DNA of 64,000 nucleotides from Mesorhizobium sp. GbtcB19 (lineage in GTDB: Bacteria > Pseudomonadota > Alphaproteobacteria > Rhizobiales > Rhizobiaceae): positions 62,001 through 126,000 of the forward strand of contig NZ_JAGXJY010000017.1 in assembly GCF_019091085.1 (NCBI RefSeq), given 5' to 3'. The notes under the pieces are model-generated. The model did no database searches. It was not told the origin of the DNA and worked only from the letters and a program-made list of their open reading frames with translations. The position numbers and the translations under genes are program-made. Positions 28,946 to 37,616 of the stretch are shown piece after piece (the first letter of the stretch is position 1; each line of letters begins with the position of its first letter).

Positions 28946-29125
28946 CTAGAACGCCTTTTTGACCTTGTCCTTCACGTCGCCATAGGCCTTCTGCACCTTG
29001 CCGGCGAGCTTGTCGGCAGCGCCTTCGACCTGGGTCCGCCGGTTGCCGGTGGCCTTGCCCGCCGCCTGCTTGACCGAACCCTTCATTTGCTTGGCAATAC
29101 CGGCCACCTGATCCCTGTTCACCAT
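28946..29125 (-). CDS. CsbD family stress-response protein
   Basis: This 59-residue hydrophilic, lysine-rich protein reads MVNRDQVAGIAKQMKGSVKQ and then AAGKATGN, ending DVKDKVKKAF. That is the CsbD pattern of short helical repeats (KGxxKQAAGKxTG). CsbD proteins are abundant under general stress; their action is unknown. The ATG at 29125 has AGGAG 7 bases upstream. Confidence 0.88.
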   Translation of the reverse strand: MVNRDQVAGIAKQMKGSVKQAAGKATGNRRTQVEGAADKLAGKVQKAYGDVKDKVKKAF

Positions 29126-29246
29126 GCGCGCATCTCCTGGGTCTCAACGGGAGCTGGATGCTAGAACCGCATCCGGGTCTCATAACGTGCCGGAGCGGTT
29201 TGGGTTCCAGACCGTGGCGATGTCTTTGCACTGCCAGTGTGCGAGA

Positions 29247-29531
29247 ATGAAGCTTGCAACCAAGCAAGGAAAGTTGACTCGATTGACTGATCCTCAACTG
29301 ATCACCAACGAAATTATCCTGCGTATTCTGCAGGTCGCTCTCATCGAAATTCGTGCGACCGATAATCTCGGCAAAGCCCGAATGCTTGCCGACGCGTTTC
29401 ACAATGCGCCAGGCATGATCGCGTCGGGCCGCGAGCCGCAAGAGACGTGGACCCGGATCCTCGACACCGCCCGCAGGCTGGGGATCGAAACCTACGTCGC
29501 GTCGCTGCTCAGCCACGTTCAATCCCGGTGA
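29247..29531 (+). CDS. Small conserved-looking hypothetical protein
   Basis: A 94-residue frame reads ILQVALIEIRATDNLGKARM, then LADAFHNAPGMIASGREPQE. It looks helical and cytoplasmic, with no signal or membrane segment. I recall similar short proteins in Mesorhizobium but cannot name a family. The start is uncertain: ATGs at 29220 and 29247 are both possible and neither has a good ribosome site. Confidence 0.5.
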   Translation: MKLATKQGKLTRLTDPQLITNEIILRILQVALIEIRATDNLGKARMLADAFHNAPGMIASGREPQETWTRILDTARRLGIETYVASLLSHVQSR

Positions 29532-29636
29532 AGTTCAACATGAGAAGCTACCTGTTTCAGCTGCGGTTGCATCGGGCGACGCAATCCGGCTAGGGTTCGC
29601 GCGGCTGCGGGTGAGGGCAGCCGGGGGAACCGGGTT

Positions 29637-31073
29637 TTGCGTTTTCGTGTGGCCTTTGTCGCAGTGCTGATGGCCGTGGCCGGCTGCGTCGCCGACGATG
29701 TCGGGCCGATCAACGTGCTGACCAAGGAAGTTGGCCACCCGTCGCCCACCTACATCCCCGATCCGGCCGATGACGGCTCGACCGTCGTGGGCTTGGCCTT
29801 TTCCGGCGGCGGCACGCGGGCGGCCGCTTTCTCCTATGGCGTGTTGCGGGCGCTGGACGACGTCGTCATCGACGAACGCCCGAAACGGCGCACGCTGGTC
29901 GACGATATCAGGATGATTTCAGGCGCTTCCGGCGGCGCCATCGCCGCCGCCTATTTCGGCTACAAGGGCAGGGACGGTTACCAGGATTTCCGCGAGCGTT
30001 TCCTGACCCAGAACGCCGAGGCCGATCTCAGGGAGGCGATCTCTCCGGTCAACCTGGTGCGCGCCTATTATGGCGGCGTCAACGACCGCAGCGGCTTCGC
30101 CAAATGGCTGAACGATCATCTTTTCGACGGCGCGACCTTCAAGGCGCTGCACAAGCCGAACGGCCCGATCGTCTGGATCAACGCGTCCGACATCTACAAT
30201 CGCACGCCCTTCCTGTTCACCTACGACACCTTCGCCGCGCTGTGCAGCGATCTCGACAAGGTGCGGCTTGCCGATGGCGTCGCGGCATCCGCCGCCGTGC
30301 CCGTCGTCTTCGCGCCGATCGTCGTCGCCGCGACCAGTCCCGATTGCGGCTACCACCGGCCCGGGTGGTTGAGTGAGGCGCTGGCCGACCGCAACGCCTC
30401 GCTGCGGCTCAAGGCCTATGCAGGCGCGCTCGACGCCTACCAGAACGCGGGCCCGCACGACTATGTGAAGCTGCTGGACGGCGGCCTCACCGACAATATC
30501 GGCGTCACCGGCTTCACGCTCGAACGCTCGGCCGCCGGCACGCCCTACGGACCGCTGTCACCCTCGGAGGCCGTGCGCCTGAACACGCTGATCTTCATCG
30601 TGGTCGACGCCGGCAGCGGCAGCAACAAAGCCTGGACGAAGTCGCTGCATGGACCGAAGGCCAGCGAGCTTTTCGACGTGACGACCAGCACGACGCTTGC
30701 CGCTTCGGTGCGCGACGAGTTCGATGCGTTGAGGCTTGCCGTCTCGCAATGGAAGGGCGAGCTGGTGCGCTTCCGCTGCGGCCTGCCGGGCTCGACGGTT
30801 TCGGCCTATCGCGGCTCGGCCGGTGGCTGGAACTGCCGCGATGTCCGTCTCGTCGTCCAGCATCTGTCCTTCGCCGATGTCGATCCGGCAACCGAAGCGA
30901 AGCTGAACGACATTCCGACCAGGCTCAGGCTGCCGGTCGACCAGGTCGACCTCCTGATCGGCGCCGGCCGCAAGGCGCTCGAGGTCAATACCGACATAGA
31001 AGCGGCGGTGGCCGCGATCCAGGCCCGCGCCGGCATCAGGCCGCCGGCGATCACGACGGCCGCAGCGAATTGA
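29637..31073 (+). CDS. Patatin-like phospholipase lipoprotein
   Basis: This 478-residue protein starts with a lipoprotein signal (MRFRVAFVAVLMAVAGC, lipid Cys17). The patatin domain shows the oxyanion loop GLAFSGGGTRAA (about 52-63), nucleophile Ser98 in ISGASGGA and the dyad Asp in LLDGGLTDN (about 281). It should hydrolyse acyl lipids at the periplasmic face. The TTG at 29637 follows a GGGGGAA site; the alternative GTG at 29649 would shorten the charged N-region. The GST gene follows after 18 bases and is probably co-transcribed. Confidence 0.85.
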   Translation: MRFRVAFVAVLMAVAGCVADDVGPINVLTKEVGHPSPTYIPDPADDGSTVVGLAFSGGGTRAAAFSYGVLRALDDVVIDERPKRRTLVDDIRMISGASGGAIAAAYFGYKGRDGYQDFRERFLTQNAEADLREAISPVNLVRAYYGGVNDRSGFAKWLNDHLFDGATFKALHKPNGPIVWINASDIYNRTPFLFTYDTFAALCSDLDKVRLADGVAASAAVPVVFAPIVVAATSPDCGYHRPGWLSEALADRNASLRLKAYAGALDAYQNAGPHDYVKLLDGGLTDNIGVTGFTLERSAAGTPYGPLSPSEAVRLNTLIFIVVDAGSGSNKAWTKSLHGPKASELFDVTTSTTLAASVRDEFDALRLAVSQWKGELVRFRCGLPGSTVSAYRGSAGGWNCRDVRLVVQHLSFADVDPATEAKLNDIPTRLRLPVDQVDLLIGAGRKALEVNTDIEAAVAAIQARAGIRPPAITTAAAN

Positions 31074-31091
31074 CATCATCAGGAGACGGTC

Positions 31092-31751
31092 TTGGCGGAA
31101 TTCACCCTCTATATCGGCAACAAGTGCTTTTCCTCATGGTCGCTCAGGCCTTGGGTGGCGATGAAGCACCTGGAGATCCCCTTCGAGGAGGGCTTCGTGC
31201 GCCTGCGCACGCCGCAGACCTTCGCCAATCTCGCCAAAGTGTCGCCGACCGGCTTGGTGCCGCTGTTGAATCATAATGGCAGGATCGTCTGGGAAACCCT
31301 TGCCATCCTTGAATATCTGGCAGACCTCTTTCCCGAAAAAAAGCTCTGGCCGGATGACCTTGGCGTCCGCGCTCTGGCCCGCTCGGTGGCGACCGAAATG
31401 CATTCCGGCTTCCGCGAGGTCCGTTACGGCTGGCCGATGAACCTGCGCCGGCCGAAATCGCACAAGCCGCTCGATGCCGAGGGCGAAGCGCAGCGGGCGC
31501 GGATCGAGGCGATCTGGCGCCAGTGCCGCGAGCAGTATGGCGAGGGCGGCCCGTTCCTGTTCGGCCACTTCACCGCGGCCGACGCCATGTATGCGCCGGT
31601 GGTCACGCGCTTCGACACCTATGGCGGCGAGCTGGCGGCGGTCACCCGCGCCTATGTCGATGCGGTATTGGCGACCCCCGCGATGCGGCACTGGTATGCG
31701 GAAGCGGCGAACGAGCCCTGGCCTGAGCCAGGGCCGCACGAGCAGGATTGA
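31092..31751 (+). CDS. Glutathione S-transferase
   Basis: This 219-residue cytosolic GST has an N-terminal thioredoxin-like domain (FTLYIGNKCFSSWSLRPWVAM) with the cis-proline region TGLVPLL and the glutathione-binding WETLAILEYLADLFP. An all-helical C-terminal domain follows. SSWSLRP resembles the maleylacetoacetate isomerase/zeta-like group. The start is TTG at 31092 with AGGAG 6 bases upstream. It follows the patatin lipoprotein gene. Confidence 0.88.
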   Translation: MAEFTLYIGNKCFSSWSLRPWVAMKHLEIPFEEGFVRLRTPQTFANLAKVSPTGLVPLLNHNGRIVWETLAILEYLADLFPEKKLWPDDLGVRALARSVATEMHSGFREVRYGWPMNLRRPKSHKPLDAEGEAQRARIEAIWRQCREQYGEGGPFLFGHFTAADAMYAPVVTRFDTYGGELAAVTRAYVDAVLATPAMRHWYAEAANEPWPEPGPHEQD

Positions 31752-31784
31752 CAGGCAAACGGCTTTGAGGCCGCGATGCCTGTC
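31750..31784. terminator. Hairpin between convergent GST and hydrolase genes
   Basis: GACAGGCA at 31750-31757 pairs with TGCCTGTC at 31777-31784, with a further short GC stem inside. It begins at the GST stop codon and lies before the convergent hydrolase stop at 31802. There is no T-run, so it may be a shared but factor-dependent end. Confidence 0.4.
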
Positions 31785-31801
31785 CCGCCGACCGCGCCGT
31801 A

Positions 31802-32629
31802 TCAGGCAGTACGGCTCAGCGACGCCTGCCTGGCCGGCCAGTGTGTGGTGAGGAAGTCGGCCACGCCGGCGGCGATCTCCTCCCAGCCCGGCTCTTCCAG
31901 CAGCCAATGGGCATGACGCTCGCGGATATCGGCGGTGACGCCGAGCTTTTGCGCCGTCCATTCGACCAGCGCCGGGGCGACGATCCGGTCCTCGGCGGCG
32001 CCGACGACCATGGCCGGGCAGGAGATCTTCGCGAAATCGACCTTGTAGGAGCCGAAGATCAACTCGCGATAGACCTTGCCGGATTCGGGCACCAGTTGCG
32101 CATGCAGGACCGGGCAGGCCTCCTTCGGCATACGGTTGAGCGCGATGGTGGCGCAGCCCCTGGCCGATGGCAGGATCGGTTGTCCGGTCAGGATTCTTGG
32201 CATCATCGGCAGATAGGTGGGCAGCGCCACCTTTTGCGCCGGCAATTTCGCCGCCGGCGCCGGGCAGAGCAGGACGATCGCCTCGGCATGACCGAGTGCC
32301 GCGATCTGCTGGGCGATCAGGCCGCCAAGGCTGTGGCCGATCACGACCGGCTTCTCGCCGAGCGCCGCGATCACCTTCAGCGTGTCCTCGACATAGTCGG
32401 CGATGGCGAGACCCTTGGCCCGGGCGGGACCTATGCCCGCACGGCCACGCCGCGCGGCAGCGAAGCCGCGCCAGCCATGTTCGGCGAAGAATTCAAGCCA
32501 CGGCCGGAAGCTGGTGTGGTCGACGAAGGCACCATGGACGAACAGCAGCGGCGGGCGGCCGGCGACGGGTCCTGTCTCGATCGCGGGAAAACCGGCAATG
32601 ACAGTGGACGAGACGCGCTGCGAATCCAT
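31802..32629 (-). CDS. Alpha/beta hydrolase
   Basis: This 275-residue alpha/beta hydrolase has an oxyanion motif FVHGAFVDHTSF, nucleophile Ser in VVIGHSLGGLIAQQ, Asp in GAAEDRIVAP and His in ERHAHWLLEEPGW. The ATG at 32629 follows GGGAGG. It is divergent from a MarR gene, and the spacer holds a perfect 9-base-arm dyad plus direct repeats, so it is probably the repressed target. The substrate is unknown. Confidence 0.85.
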   Translation of the reverse strand: MDSQRVSSTVIAGFPAIETGPVAGRPPLLFVHGAFVDHTSFRPWLEFFAEHGWRGFAAARRGRAGIGPARAKGLAIADYVEDTLKVIAALGEKPVVIGHSLGGLIAQQIAALGHAEAIVLLCPAPAAKLPAQKVALPTYLPMMPRILTGQPILPSARGCATIALNRMPKEACPVLHAQLVPESGKVYRELIFGSYKVDFAKISCPAMVVGAAEDRIVAPALVEWTAQKLGVTADIRERHAHWLLEEPGWEEIAAGVADFLTTHWPARQASLSRTA

Positions 32630-32662
32630 GGCTACCTCCCTGGGCGCGGATCGGCAAAGGCC

Positions 32663-32745
32663 AAGCTTGTTTTAGTCAACAAGCTTGCTTAGATTGTCAA
32701 CCTGCTTGCCTAGTTTGTCAATCAGCTTGCCTAAATTTTGAGGTA
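32663..32745. promoter_or_regulatory. MarR operator dyad plus 21-base direct repeats
   Basis: A perfect dyad AAGCTTGTT-N6-AACAAGCTT spans 32663-32686. The word GCTTG recurs at 32665, 32683, 32704 and 32725, and the last three start exactly 21 bases apart within longer similar units (GCTTGCCTAGTTTGTCAA type). Two helical turns per unit suggests cooperative binding along one face of the DNA. Confidence 0.7.
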
Positions 32746-32749
32746 TGCG

Positions 32750-33241
32750 TTGGACAGTCCGGATTCGAAAGTCACCGACGCCGAATTTCGCGCCCGCCGC
32801 GAAAAGATCCTGCTGCGGCAGCTGGTGCGGCTGTTTCGCCTGATGAACGACGAGACCGTGGCGCGCATGCAGGCGCGCGGTTTCGAGCGTATGCAGCCCT
32901 CCTATCCCCGGCTGCTCGGCAATCTCGATACCGAAGGCACGCGGATTTCCGGCCTGGCCAGGCGCATGGGCATCACCCGGCAGGCGGTCGCTCAACTGGT
33001 GAAGGAGATCGAAGCGGCGGGTTTCGTCGAGCGCCGGGCCGACCCTGAGGACGGCCGCGGCGTCATCGTTGCCTTCACGCCGAAGGGACGCCAAGGGCTT
33101 GCCACCGCGGTCGAGGTGATGGCCGAGATCGAAGCCGAATATGCCGGAGTGCTCGGTCAATCCGGACTCGATGAGCTGAAAGGCCACCTCAAGACGATCC
33201 TCGACCGCTTTGACCGGCAAGGCGGCTTCGGCATGGATTGA
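32750..33241 (+). CDS. MarR family transcriptional regulator
   Basis: This 163-residue winged-helix protein has a recognition region TRISGLARRMGITRQAVAQLVKEIEAAGFVERRADPEDGR. The start is probably TTG at 32750 with GAGG 6 bases upstream; a TTG at 32738 would place the start within the operator array. It is divergent from the hydrolase at 31802-32629 and probably represses it and itself. The YciI gene follows 52 bases downstream. Confidence 0.82.
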   Translation: MDSPDSKVTDAEFRARREKILLRQLVRLFRLMNDETVARMQARGFERMQPSYPRLLGNLDTEGTRISGLARRMGITRQAVAQLVKEIEAAGFVERRADPEDGRGVIVAFTPKGRQGLATAVEVMAEIEAEYAGVLGQSGLDELKGHLKTILDRFDRQGGFGMD

Positions 33242-33293
33242 AGCTTGCGCCTGTGAAACCGGCCGGCGCAATATTGATCCGGGAGGAAGACCG

Positions 33294-33623
33294 ATGGCCA
33301 GCAGCGAAGCACCGCATGAAACCACGGCGCCAAAAATCTTCCATTGCAGGCTGATCCCGCCGCGGCCGGATTTCGCCTTCACCATGTCGGAGGAGGAAAG
33401 GGCGCTGATGGGCCGGCATGCCGGCTATCTGCGCGAGAAGCTGCGCGAAGGCATCATGATCATGGCCGGCCCCGTCGCCGATCCGGCCGGCCCCTGGGGA
33501 CTGCTGATCCTGCGTGCCGGCAGCGAAGCCGAGGCGAAGGCGGTCACCGATGACGACCCGGTGGCGCGCTCGGGCCGCGGCTTCCGCTATGAAATCCTGC
33601 CGATGTTGAGCGTGATCATGTAG
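33294..33623 (+). CDS. YciI family protein
   Basis: This 109-residue protein is of the YCII-related ferredoxin-like fold: IFHCRLIPPRPDFAFTMSEEE, MGRHAGYLREKLREGIMIMAGPV, and DDPVARSGRGFRYEILPM, with the conserved His and Asp of the putative active site. The ATG at 33294 is preceded by GGGAGGAAG. It follows the MarR gene on the same strand and may be co-transcribed. Function is unknown; relatives are linked to small-molecule turnover. Confidence 0.85.
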   Translation: MASSEAPHETTAPKIFHCRLIPPRPDFAFTMSEEERALMGRHAGYLREKLREGIMIMAGPVADPAGPWGLLILRAGSEAEAKAVTDDDPVARSGRGFRYEILPMLSVIM

Positions 33624-33894
33624 GCGGCACACAAAAAGAACGCCTCTCACGCGTTTTATGGCGCGGGAGGCGTCCTTGTGCCGTTAGCCTTCTTTCGACT
33701 GCTGACGGCACTGCAATAACGCCCGGCTCCGGCGGCGGTTCCTTAACTCGGCAAAATAATCGACGTCTGTTCGCGGACGTCACGACCGGATCGGTATGGT
33801 CGGCAACCGCAGGTCTTTTCCGTTCCGGTTGCCCGATTGTGTGCTAGGACCGGTCGACCGCGATGTGAGTCACCGACGCTTTTCAGGAATAGAC
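33624..33894. other. Non-coding spacer with a long two-part hairpin
   Basis: GGCAC at 33626-33630 pairs with GTGCC at 33678-33682, and inside it ACGCCTC (33640-33646) pairs with GAGGCGT (33667-33673). The rest of the 271 bases shows no gene. It could end the YciI transcript or be a small structured RNA. Confidence 0.35.
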
Positions 33895-34053
33895 ATGGCC
33901 ATCAAGTTTTCCGCCAAGGACCAGCAGCCGGCTCCCACCGCTGCCGCGAAACCGGCCAAGCCGGCCGCCGCGCCAAAAGCAGACAAACCGCTCGACGTCG
34001 ATCTGTTCGAGCAGCCGGCGCAAAAGCCGCCGCGCAAGACCAGGAAGAAATAG
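33895..34053 (+). CDS. Small Ala/Pro/Lys-rich protein
   Basis: This 52-residue protein begins MAIKFSAKDQQPAPTAAAKP and ends QKPPRKTRKK. It is low in complexity and strongly basic at the C-terminus, probably disordered. I recall similar short proteins in Mesorhizobium but no function. It ends 2 bases before the YkgJ-family start, so the two are likely one transcript. The ribosome site is weak (CAGGAATAGAC). Confidence 0.6.
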   Translation: MAIKFSAKDQQPAPTAAAKPAKPAAAPKADKPLDVDLFEQPAQKPPRKTRKK

Positions 34054-34055
34054 GA

Positions 34056-34430
34056 TTGCCACACGAGGCCGACCACAGCCATTTGCCCTTGCCGTCCGGC
34101 AGGGCGGCCGATCCCGGCTGGCCGGCGGGCGGTGACGCTGCGGTGTTCGACTGCCAGAGCTGCGGCGCCTGCTGTTCCTATTCGGCCGACTGGCCGCGCT
34201 TCTCGACCGAGGACGACGAACAGCTCGACCGCATCCCGGAGAAATTCGTGTCGGCCGACCTCTCCGGCATGCGTTGCGACGGCGTGCGCTGCTCGGCGCT
34301 CACCGGCGAGGTTGGCAAGCACACGGCCTGCGGCATCTACGATATCCGCCCCGACGTCTGCCGCGCCTGCATGCCTGGCGGCGACGATTGCCTGATGGCG
34401 AGAGCGGCGCATGGGCTGGCGGTGAGCTAA
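34056..34430 (+). CDS. YkgJ family cysteine cluster protein
   Basis: This 124-residue protein has the zinc- or iron-chelating cluster pattern of the family: FDCQSCGACCSYS, then GMRCDGVRCSALTG, then ACGIYDIRPDVCRACMPGG. The conserved cysteines probably bind a metal. The start is taken as TTG at 34056 with AGGA upstream, 2 bases after the stop of the small basic protein; no ATG lies between it and the first Cys motif. Function is unknown. Confidence 0.82.
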   Translation: MPHEADHSHLPLPSGRAADPGWPAGGDAAVFDCQSCGACCSYSADWPRFSTEDDEQLDRIPEKFVSADLSGMRCDGVRCSALTGEVGKHTACGIYDIRPDVCRACMPGGDDCLMARAAHGLAVS

Positions 34431-34431
34431 C

Positions 34432-34593
34432 TTCCTCGCCCCCGCAAGGCGGGGGAGAGGTGGCCGCGAAGCGGCCGGAGAGGGGGCCGCGACGCTGGCG
34501 GGTTTCCTCTGATTGTTTTCAAGGCGGCGCCATTCCCCCTCTCCGTCTCGGCTTTGCCGAGACACCTCTCCCCCATTTCATGGGGGCGAGGAA
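34432..34593. repeat. Palindromic intergenic repeat, family R4
   Basis: The ends are inverted repeats (TTCCTCGCCCCCGCAAGGCG on the left, CATGGGGGCGAGGAA on the right), with GGTGGCCGCGAAGCGGCC and GTCTCGGCTTTGCCGAGACA as internal hairpins. It begins 1 base after the YkgJ stop. It resembles R2 and R3 in layout but not in sequence. Only one copy is seen in the window. Confidence 0.75.
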
Positions 34594-34661
34594 AAGCGCC
34601 CCGCTTGCCTCACCGCACACCTCCCGGTACCTTCCCGCCGGGCAGGGCCGCGGAGGAACGC

Positions 34662-35273
34662 ATGAGCATCGAATTCCTGTTGACGTCGCTGATTATCGTG
34701 GCTTCGCCCGGCACCGGCGTCCTCTATACGCTGAGCGCCGGCCTTTCACGCGGCGCGCGCGCCGCCGTCATTGCCGCTTTCGCTTGCACGCTGGGCATCA
34801 TCCCGCATATGGCCGCCGCCATCACCGGCCTTGCCGCGGTGCTGCACACCAGCGCCGTCGCCTTCGAGACGCTGAAATATCTCGGCGTCGCCTATCTGCT
34901 CTACATGGCCTGGAACACGCTGAAGGAGAAGGGCGGCTTGAGCATCGACGAGGATGCCGCGCCGCGCTCGACCGCCAGGACCATCACCACGGGCATCCTG
35001 GTCAACGTGCTGAACCCGAAACTGTCGATCTTCTTCTTCGCCTTCCTGCCGCAATTCGTCAGCACCACCGAGCCGCATGCTTTCGCCAGGATGCTGGAGC
35101 TCTCAGGTGTTTTCATGCTGATGACCTTCGTCATTTTCGCCATCTATGGCGTGTTCGCGGCCTCGGTGCGCAGCCACATCGTGTCGCGGCCGAAGGTGCT
35201 GACCTGGATGCGCCGCAGCTTCGCCGCCGCCTTCGTCATGCTCGGCGCCAAGCTGGCTTTGGCGGATCGCTAA
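34662..35273 (+). CDS. LysE/RhtB family exporter
   Basis: This 203-residue inner-membrane protein has about six hydrophobic segments. Family motifs are SLIIVASPGTGVLYTLSAGLSRG at the N-terminus, with the SPGTG signature, and FQTGILVNVLNPK-like TTGILVNVLNPKLSIFFFAF in the middle. It should export an amino acid or a related metabolite. The ATG at 34662 has GGAGG 6 bases upstream. An AraC gene ends 7 bases past its stop on the opposite strand. Confidence 0.88.
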   Translation: MSIEFLLTSLIIVASPGTGVLYTLSAGLSRGARAAVIAAFACTLGIIPHMAAAITGLAAVLHTSAVAFETLKYLGVAYLLYMAWNTLKEKGGLSIDEDAAPRSTARTITTGILVNVLNPKLSIFFFAFLPQFVSTTEPHAFARMLELSGVFMLMTFVIFAIYGVFAASVRSHIVSRPKVLTWMRRSFAAAFVMLGAKLALADR

Positions 35274-35280
35274 CGGCCGG

Positions 35281-36303
35281 TCAGGTCTCGGTTTCGGAGG
35301 CCTCATCGCTTCCGAAACCGGGCGCGGCCCGGACGCCGAGGCGCCAGGCCGAAGGCGGGACGCCGATCATCTTCTTGAAGGCGCGGCTGAACGCGGCTTC
35401 GGATTCATAGCCTATGTCCACCGCGATACTGGCGACGTTGCTGTTGCCGGCGCTGAGCAGTTCCGAGGCGATCTGCATGCGCCATTTGGCGAGGTAATGC
35501 ATCGGCGGCATGCCGACGATTTTGGTGAAGCGCTCCGCCAGCACCGTCCGCGACAAGGCGGACTCCTTCGCCAGCGCCTCCACCGTCCAATTGTGCGCCG
35601 GTCGGTCATGGATCAGCGCCAGCGCCTTCGCCAGATGCGGATCGCGCAGGCCCGCCAGCCAGCCGGTCTGTTGCGGCGGCAGCGATTCCACATAGCGGCG
35701 CAGCACGTCGACGAACATCAGTTCGCTGAGCTTGGTCAGCATCGTCTCGCTGCCGGCCCGCTTCTCGGCCACTTCCGAGACCGCCAATTTGATGAACTGG
35801 CCGAGCCAGCCGCCATCGCCCTTGGCGTCTCCGGCCTTGATGACCGGTGGCAGCGCTTCGAGCAGCGGGTTGAAGGGCAGGGCATGGCAGGCGAGATAGC
35901 CGCAGACCAGCCGGGCCGACAGCGATCCGTCCTTGACGTAGTTGATGGGGAAAGGCTGTTGGCTGGCGGCCGCGATCTCCAGCACATCCGCGGTCGGCGG
36001 GTCGGCCCCAAGGTCGGGCGTGCTCGACATGATATGCGGGTCGCTGTGGGTGAAGACCACGACCTCGCCGGCTCCCACCGGAATCGCCTCCTTGCCGATG
36101 ATGCGGGCAAAGCAGCGGCCCTCCGTCAGCACGTGGTAGGAAATCAGGTGATCCGCGCCCGGCAGTATCCTCGGCAATATCGAGGCTGGGGCCGGCGAGC
36201 AGACCGCCCATGGATCCTGGGCCTCGATGTCGAAAAACGTCGCGCCGGTGAGGCGCACCGTTTTCAAAAGGTCAGACAGAGCGTCCCCGGCCATTCCACC
36301 CAT
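35281..36303 (-). CDS. AraC family regulator with cupin-type sensor domain
   Basis: This 340-residue protein has an N-terminal cupin_6-type domain (SDLLKTVRLTGATFFDIEAQ, GEVVVFTHSDPHIM). The C-terminal double helix-turn-helix reads WTVEALAKESALSRTVLAERF and SNVASIAVDIGYESEAAFSRAFKK. This class often controls stress or detoxification genes next to them. The start is taken at the ATG at 36303; an ATG at 36294 is possible. It is divergent from a GFA gene, with repeat R5 between. Confidence 0.87.
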   Translation of the reverse strand: MGGMAGDALSDLLKTVRLTGATFFDIEAQDPWAVCSPAPASILPRILPGADHLISYHVLTEGRCFARIIGKEAIPVGAGEVVVFTHSDPHIMSSTPDLGADPPTADVLEIAAASQQPFPINYVKDGSLSARLVCGYLACHALPFNPLLEALPPVIKAGDAKGDGGWLGQFIKLAVSEVAEKRAGSETMLTKLSELMFVDVLRRYVESLPPQQTGWLAGLRDPHLAKALALIHDRPAHNWTVEALAKESALSRTVLAERFTKIVGMPPMHYLAKWRMQIASELLSAGNSNVASIAVDIGYESEAAFSRAFKKMIGVPPSAWRLGVRAAPGFGSDEASETET

Positions 36304-36309
36304 GTCCCG

Positions 36310-36439
36310 TTAGAGCAATTCCAGGAAAAGTATGTGCGTTTAGGTTCGGCGACTTCGCCGTAACCTTCCGTTCCGGAATTGCGTCAAAACAAGAAGTTAG
36401 AGCGGTTCGCCGTTTCCGTGAAACGGTGAAACGCTCTAG
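36310..36439. repeat. Rhizobial short palindromic repeat, family R5
   Basis: It starts TTAGAGCAATTCCAGGAAAA and ends GTGAAACGCTCTAG, with GTTAGAGCGGTTC and CGTTTCCGTGAAACG in between. I recognise this sequence type as a widespread intergenic repeat in Mesorhizobium and related genomes. It fills about half of the 309-base spacer; the remainder shows no gene. Confidence 0.75.
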
Positions 36440-36612
36440 CGCGGCAATCCGGCGCGACATCCCTTTCCAGTTCCGGACGCGCTGTCAAGTGAGGCGGACG
36501 CCCCGTCATTCCGTTCATTGCCGGAAGCTTTAAACCGCTGCGGCACCGCGCGGTGTCGTCTCAAACCGGCGCTGAGCGCGGTCGAACCGAACCTAGACAA
36601 GGATCAAGAGTC

Positions 36613-37038
36613 ATGACGGTACATAAGGGCGGGTGTTTTTGCGGCGCCGTGGAAATCGAAGTCCACGGGACCGCCGAGGCAATGGGTTACTGCCATTGCA
36701 GTTCCTGCCGTTCGTGGTCGGCGTCGCCGGTGAACGCTTTCACGCTGTGGAAGCCCGGGAACGTCAAGGTCACCAAGGGCGCGGAGTTTTTGTCCGGCTT
36801 CGAGAAGTCCGCGATGAGCGACCGCCAGTTCTGCACCAAATGCGGCGGGCATCTGATGACGGGCCATCCGCCGCTCGGACTGGTCGACGTCTATGCTGCC
36901 ACCATACCGACGGTGGAATTCACGCCGGGGGTCCACGTCAACTACGCCGAGACTGTCCTGCCGATGAAGGACGGGCTGCCGAAGCTGAAGGATTTTCCGG
37001 CCGAGCTCGGCGGCTCGGGTATCGCCATCCCGGAATAG
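36613..37038 (+). CDS. GFA family protein
   Basis: This 141-residue protein has the glutathione-dependent formaldehyde-activating (CENP-V/GFA) fold. Zinc ligands are visible: Cys8 and Cys10 (GGCFCGAVE), Cys27, Cys29 and Cys32 (YCHCSSCRS), and FCTKCGG. Despite the name, many members act on other thiol adducts or have no known substrate. The ATG at 36613 follows AAGGATCAAGAG. An OsmC gene follows after 56 bases, a pairing that suggests thiol or peroxide stress. Confidence 0.88.
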   Translation: MTVHKGGCFCGAVEIEVHGTAEAMGYCHCSSCRSWSASPVNAFTLWKPGNVKVTKGAEFLSGFEKSAMSDRQFCTKCGGHLMTGHPPLGLVDVYAATIPTVEFTPGVHVNYAETVLPMKDGLPKLKDFPAELGGSGIAIPE

Positions 37039-37094
37039 GCTCGGACGATGGCCGACGATTTCAAGCAACCGCAATTCACGACAGGAGACCAGCA

Positions 37095-37610
37095 ATGGAT
37101 ATCGCGACGTTTCGCGCCAAGCAGGAGCCGATCAAGGATCTTTATCGCAAGGACGCGCGGGCCGCGCTTCTTACCTTGAAGGCCAGGGGCAGCGCTGACG
37201 ACACAAGGGTGACCTGCAAGGTCGAGACCGGACGCGGGTTGGCGCTGGCCGGCATCCACCCGAAGGCCGGCGGCAGCGGCAAGGAGCTTTGTTCCGGCGA
37301 CATGCTGCTGGAGGCGCTGATCGCCTGTGCCGGCGTCTCGATGCGGGCGGCAGCGGCCGTGCTCGAGATTCCGATCAAGTCGGCGGAGATCTCCGCCGAG
37401 GGCGATGTCGACCTGCGCGGCACGCTTGGCGTCACCGAAGGCGTGCCGGTCGGCTTCAAGGAAATCCGCCTGCGCTTCGACATCGAGTCGGATGTCGAGC
37501 AAAGCCAGCTGACCCAACTCATGGAGCTCACCGATCGCTACTGCGTGATCTTCCAGACGATCCAGCGCAGCCCGAAGACTTTCGTGAAACTCAACAGGGT
37601 GGTTTCGTAA
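37095..37610 (+). CDS. OsmC family protein
   Basis: This 171-residue OsmC/Ohr-fold protein has the first conserved Cys in LIACAGVSMRAAA and the second in DRYCVIFQTIQ, placing it in the redox-active class. The N-terminal half is longer than in classical OsmC. It should reduce peroxides or carry a related thiol activity in the cytoplasm. The ATG at 37095 has AGGAG 8 bases upstream. It lies downstream of the GFA gene on the same strand. Confidence 0.85.
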   Translation: MDIATFRAKQEPIKDLYRKDARAALLTLKARGSADDTRVTCKVETGRGLALAGIHPKAGGSGKELCSGDMLLEALIACAGVSMRAAAAVLEIPIKSAEISAEGDVDLRGTLGVTEGVPVGFKEIRLRFDIESDVEQSQLTQLMELTDRYCVIFQTIQRSPKTFVKLNRVVS

Positions 37611-37616
37611 GACTTT

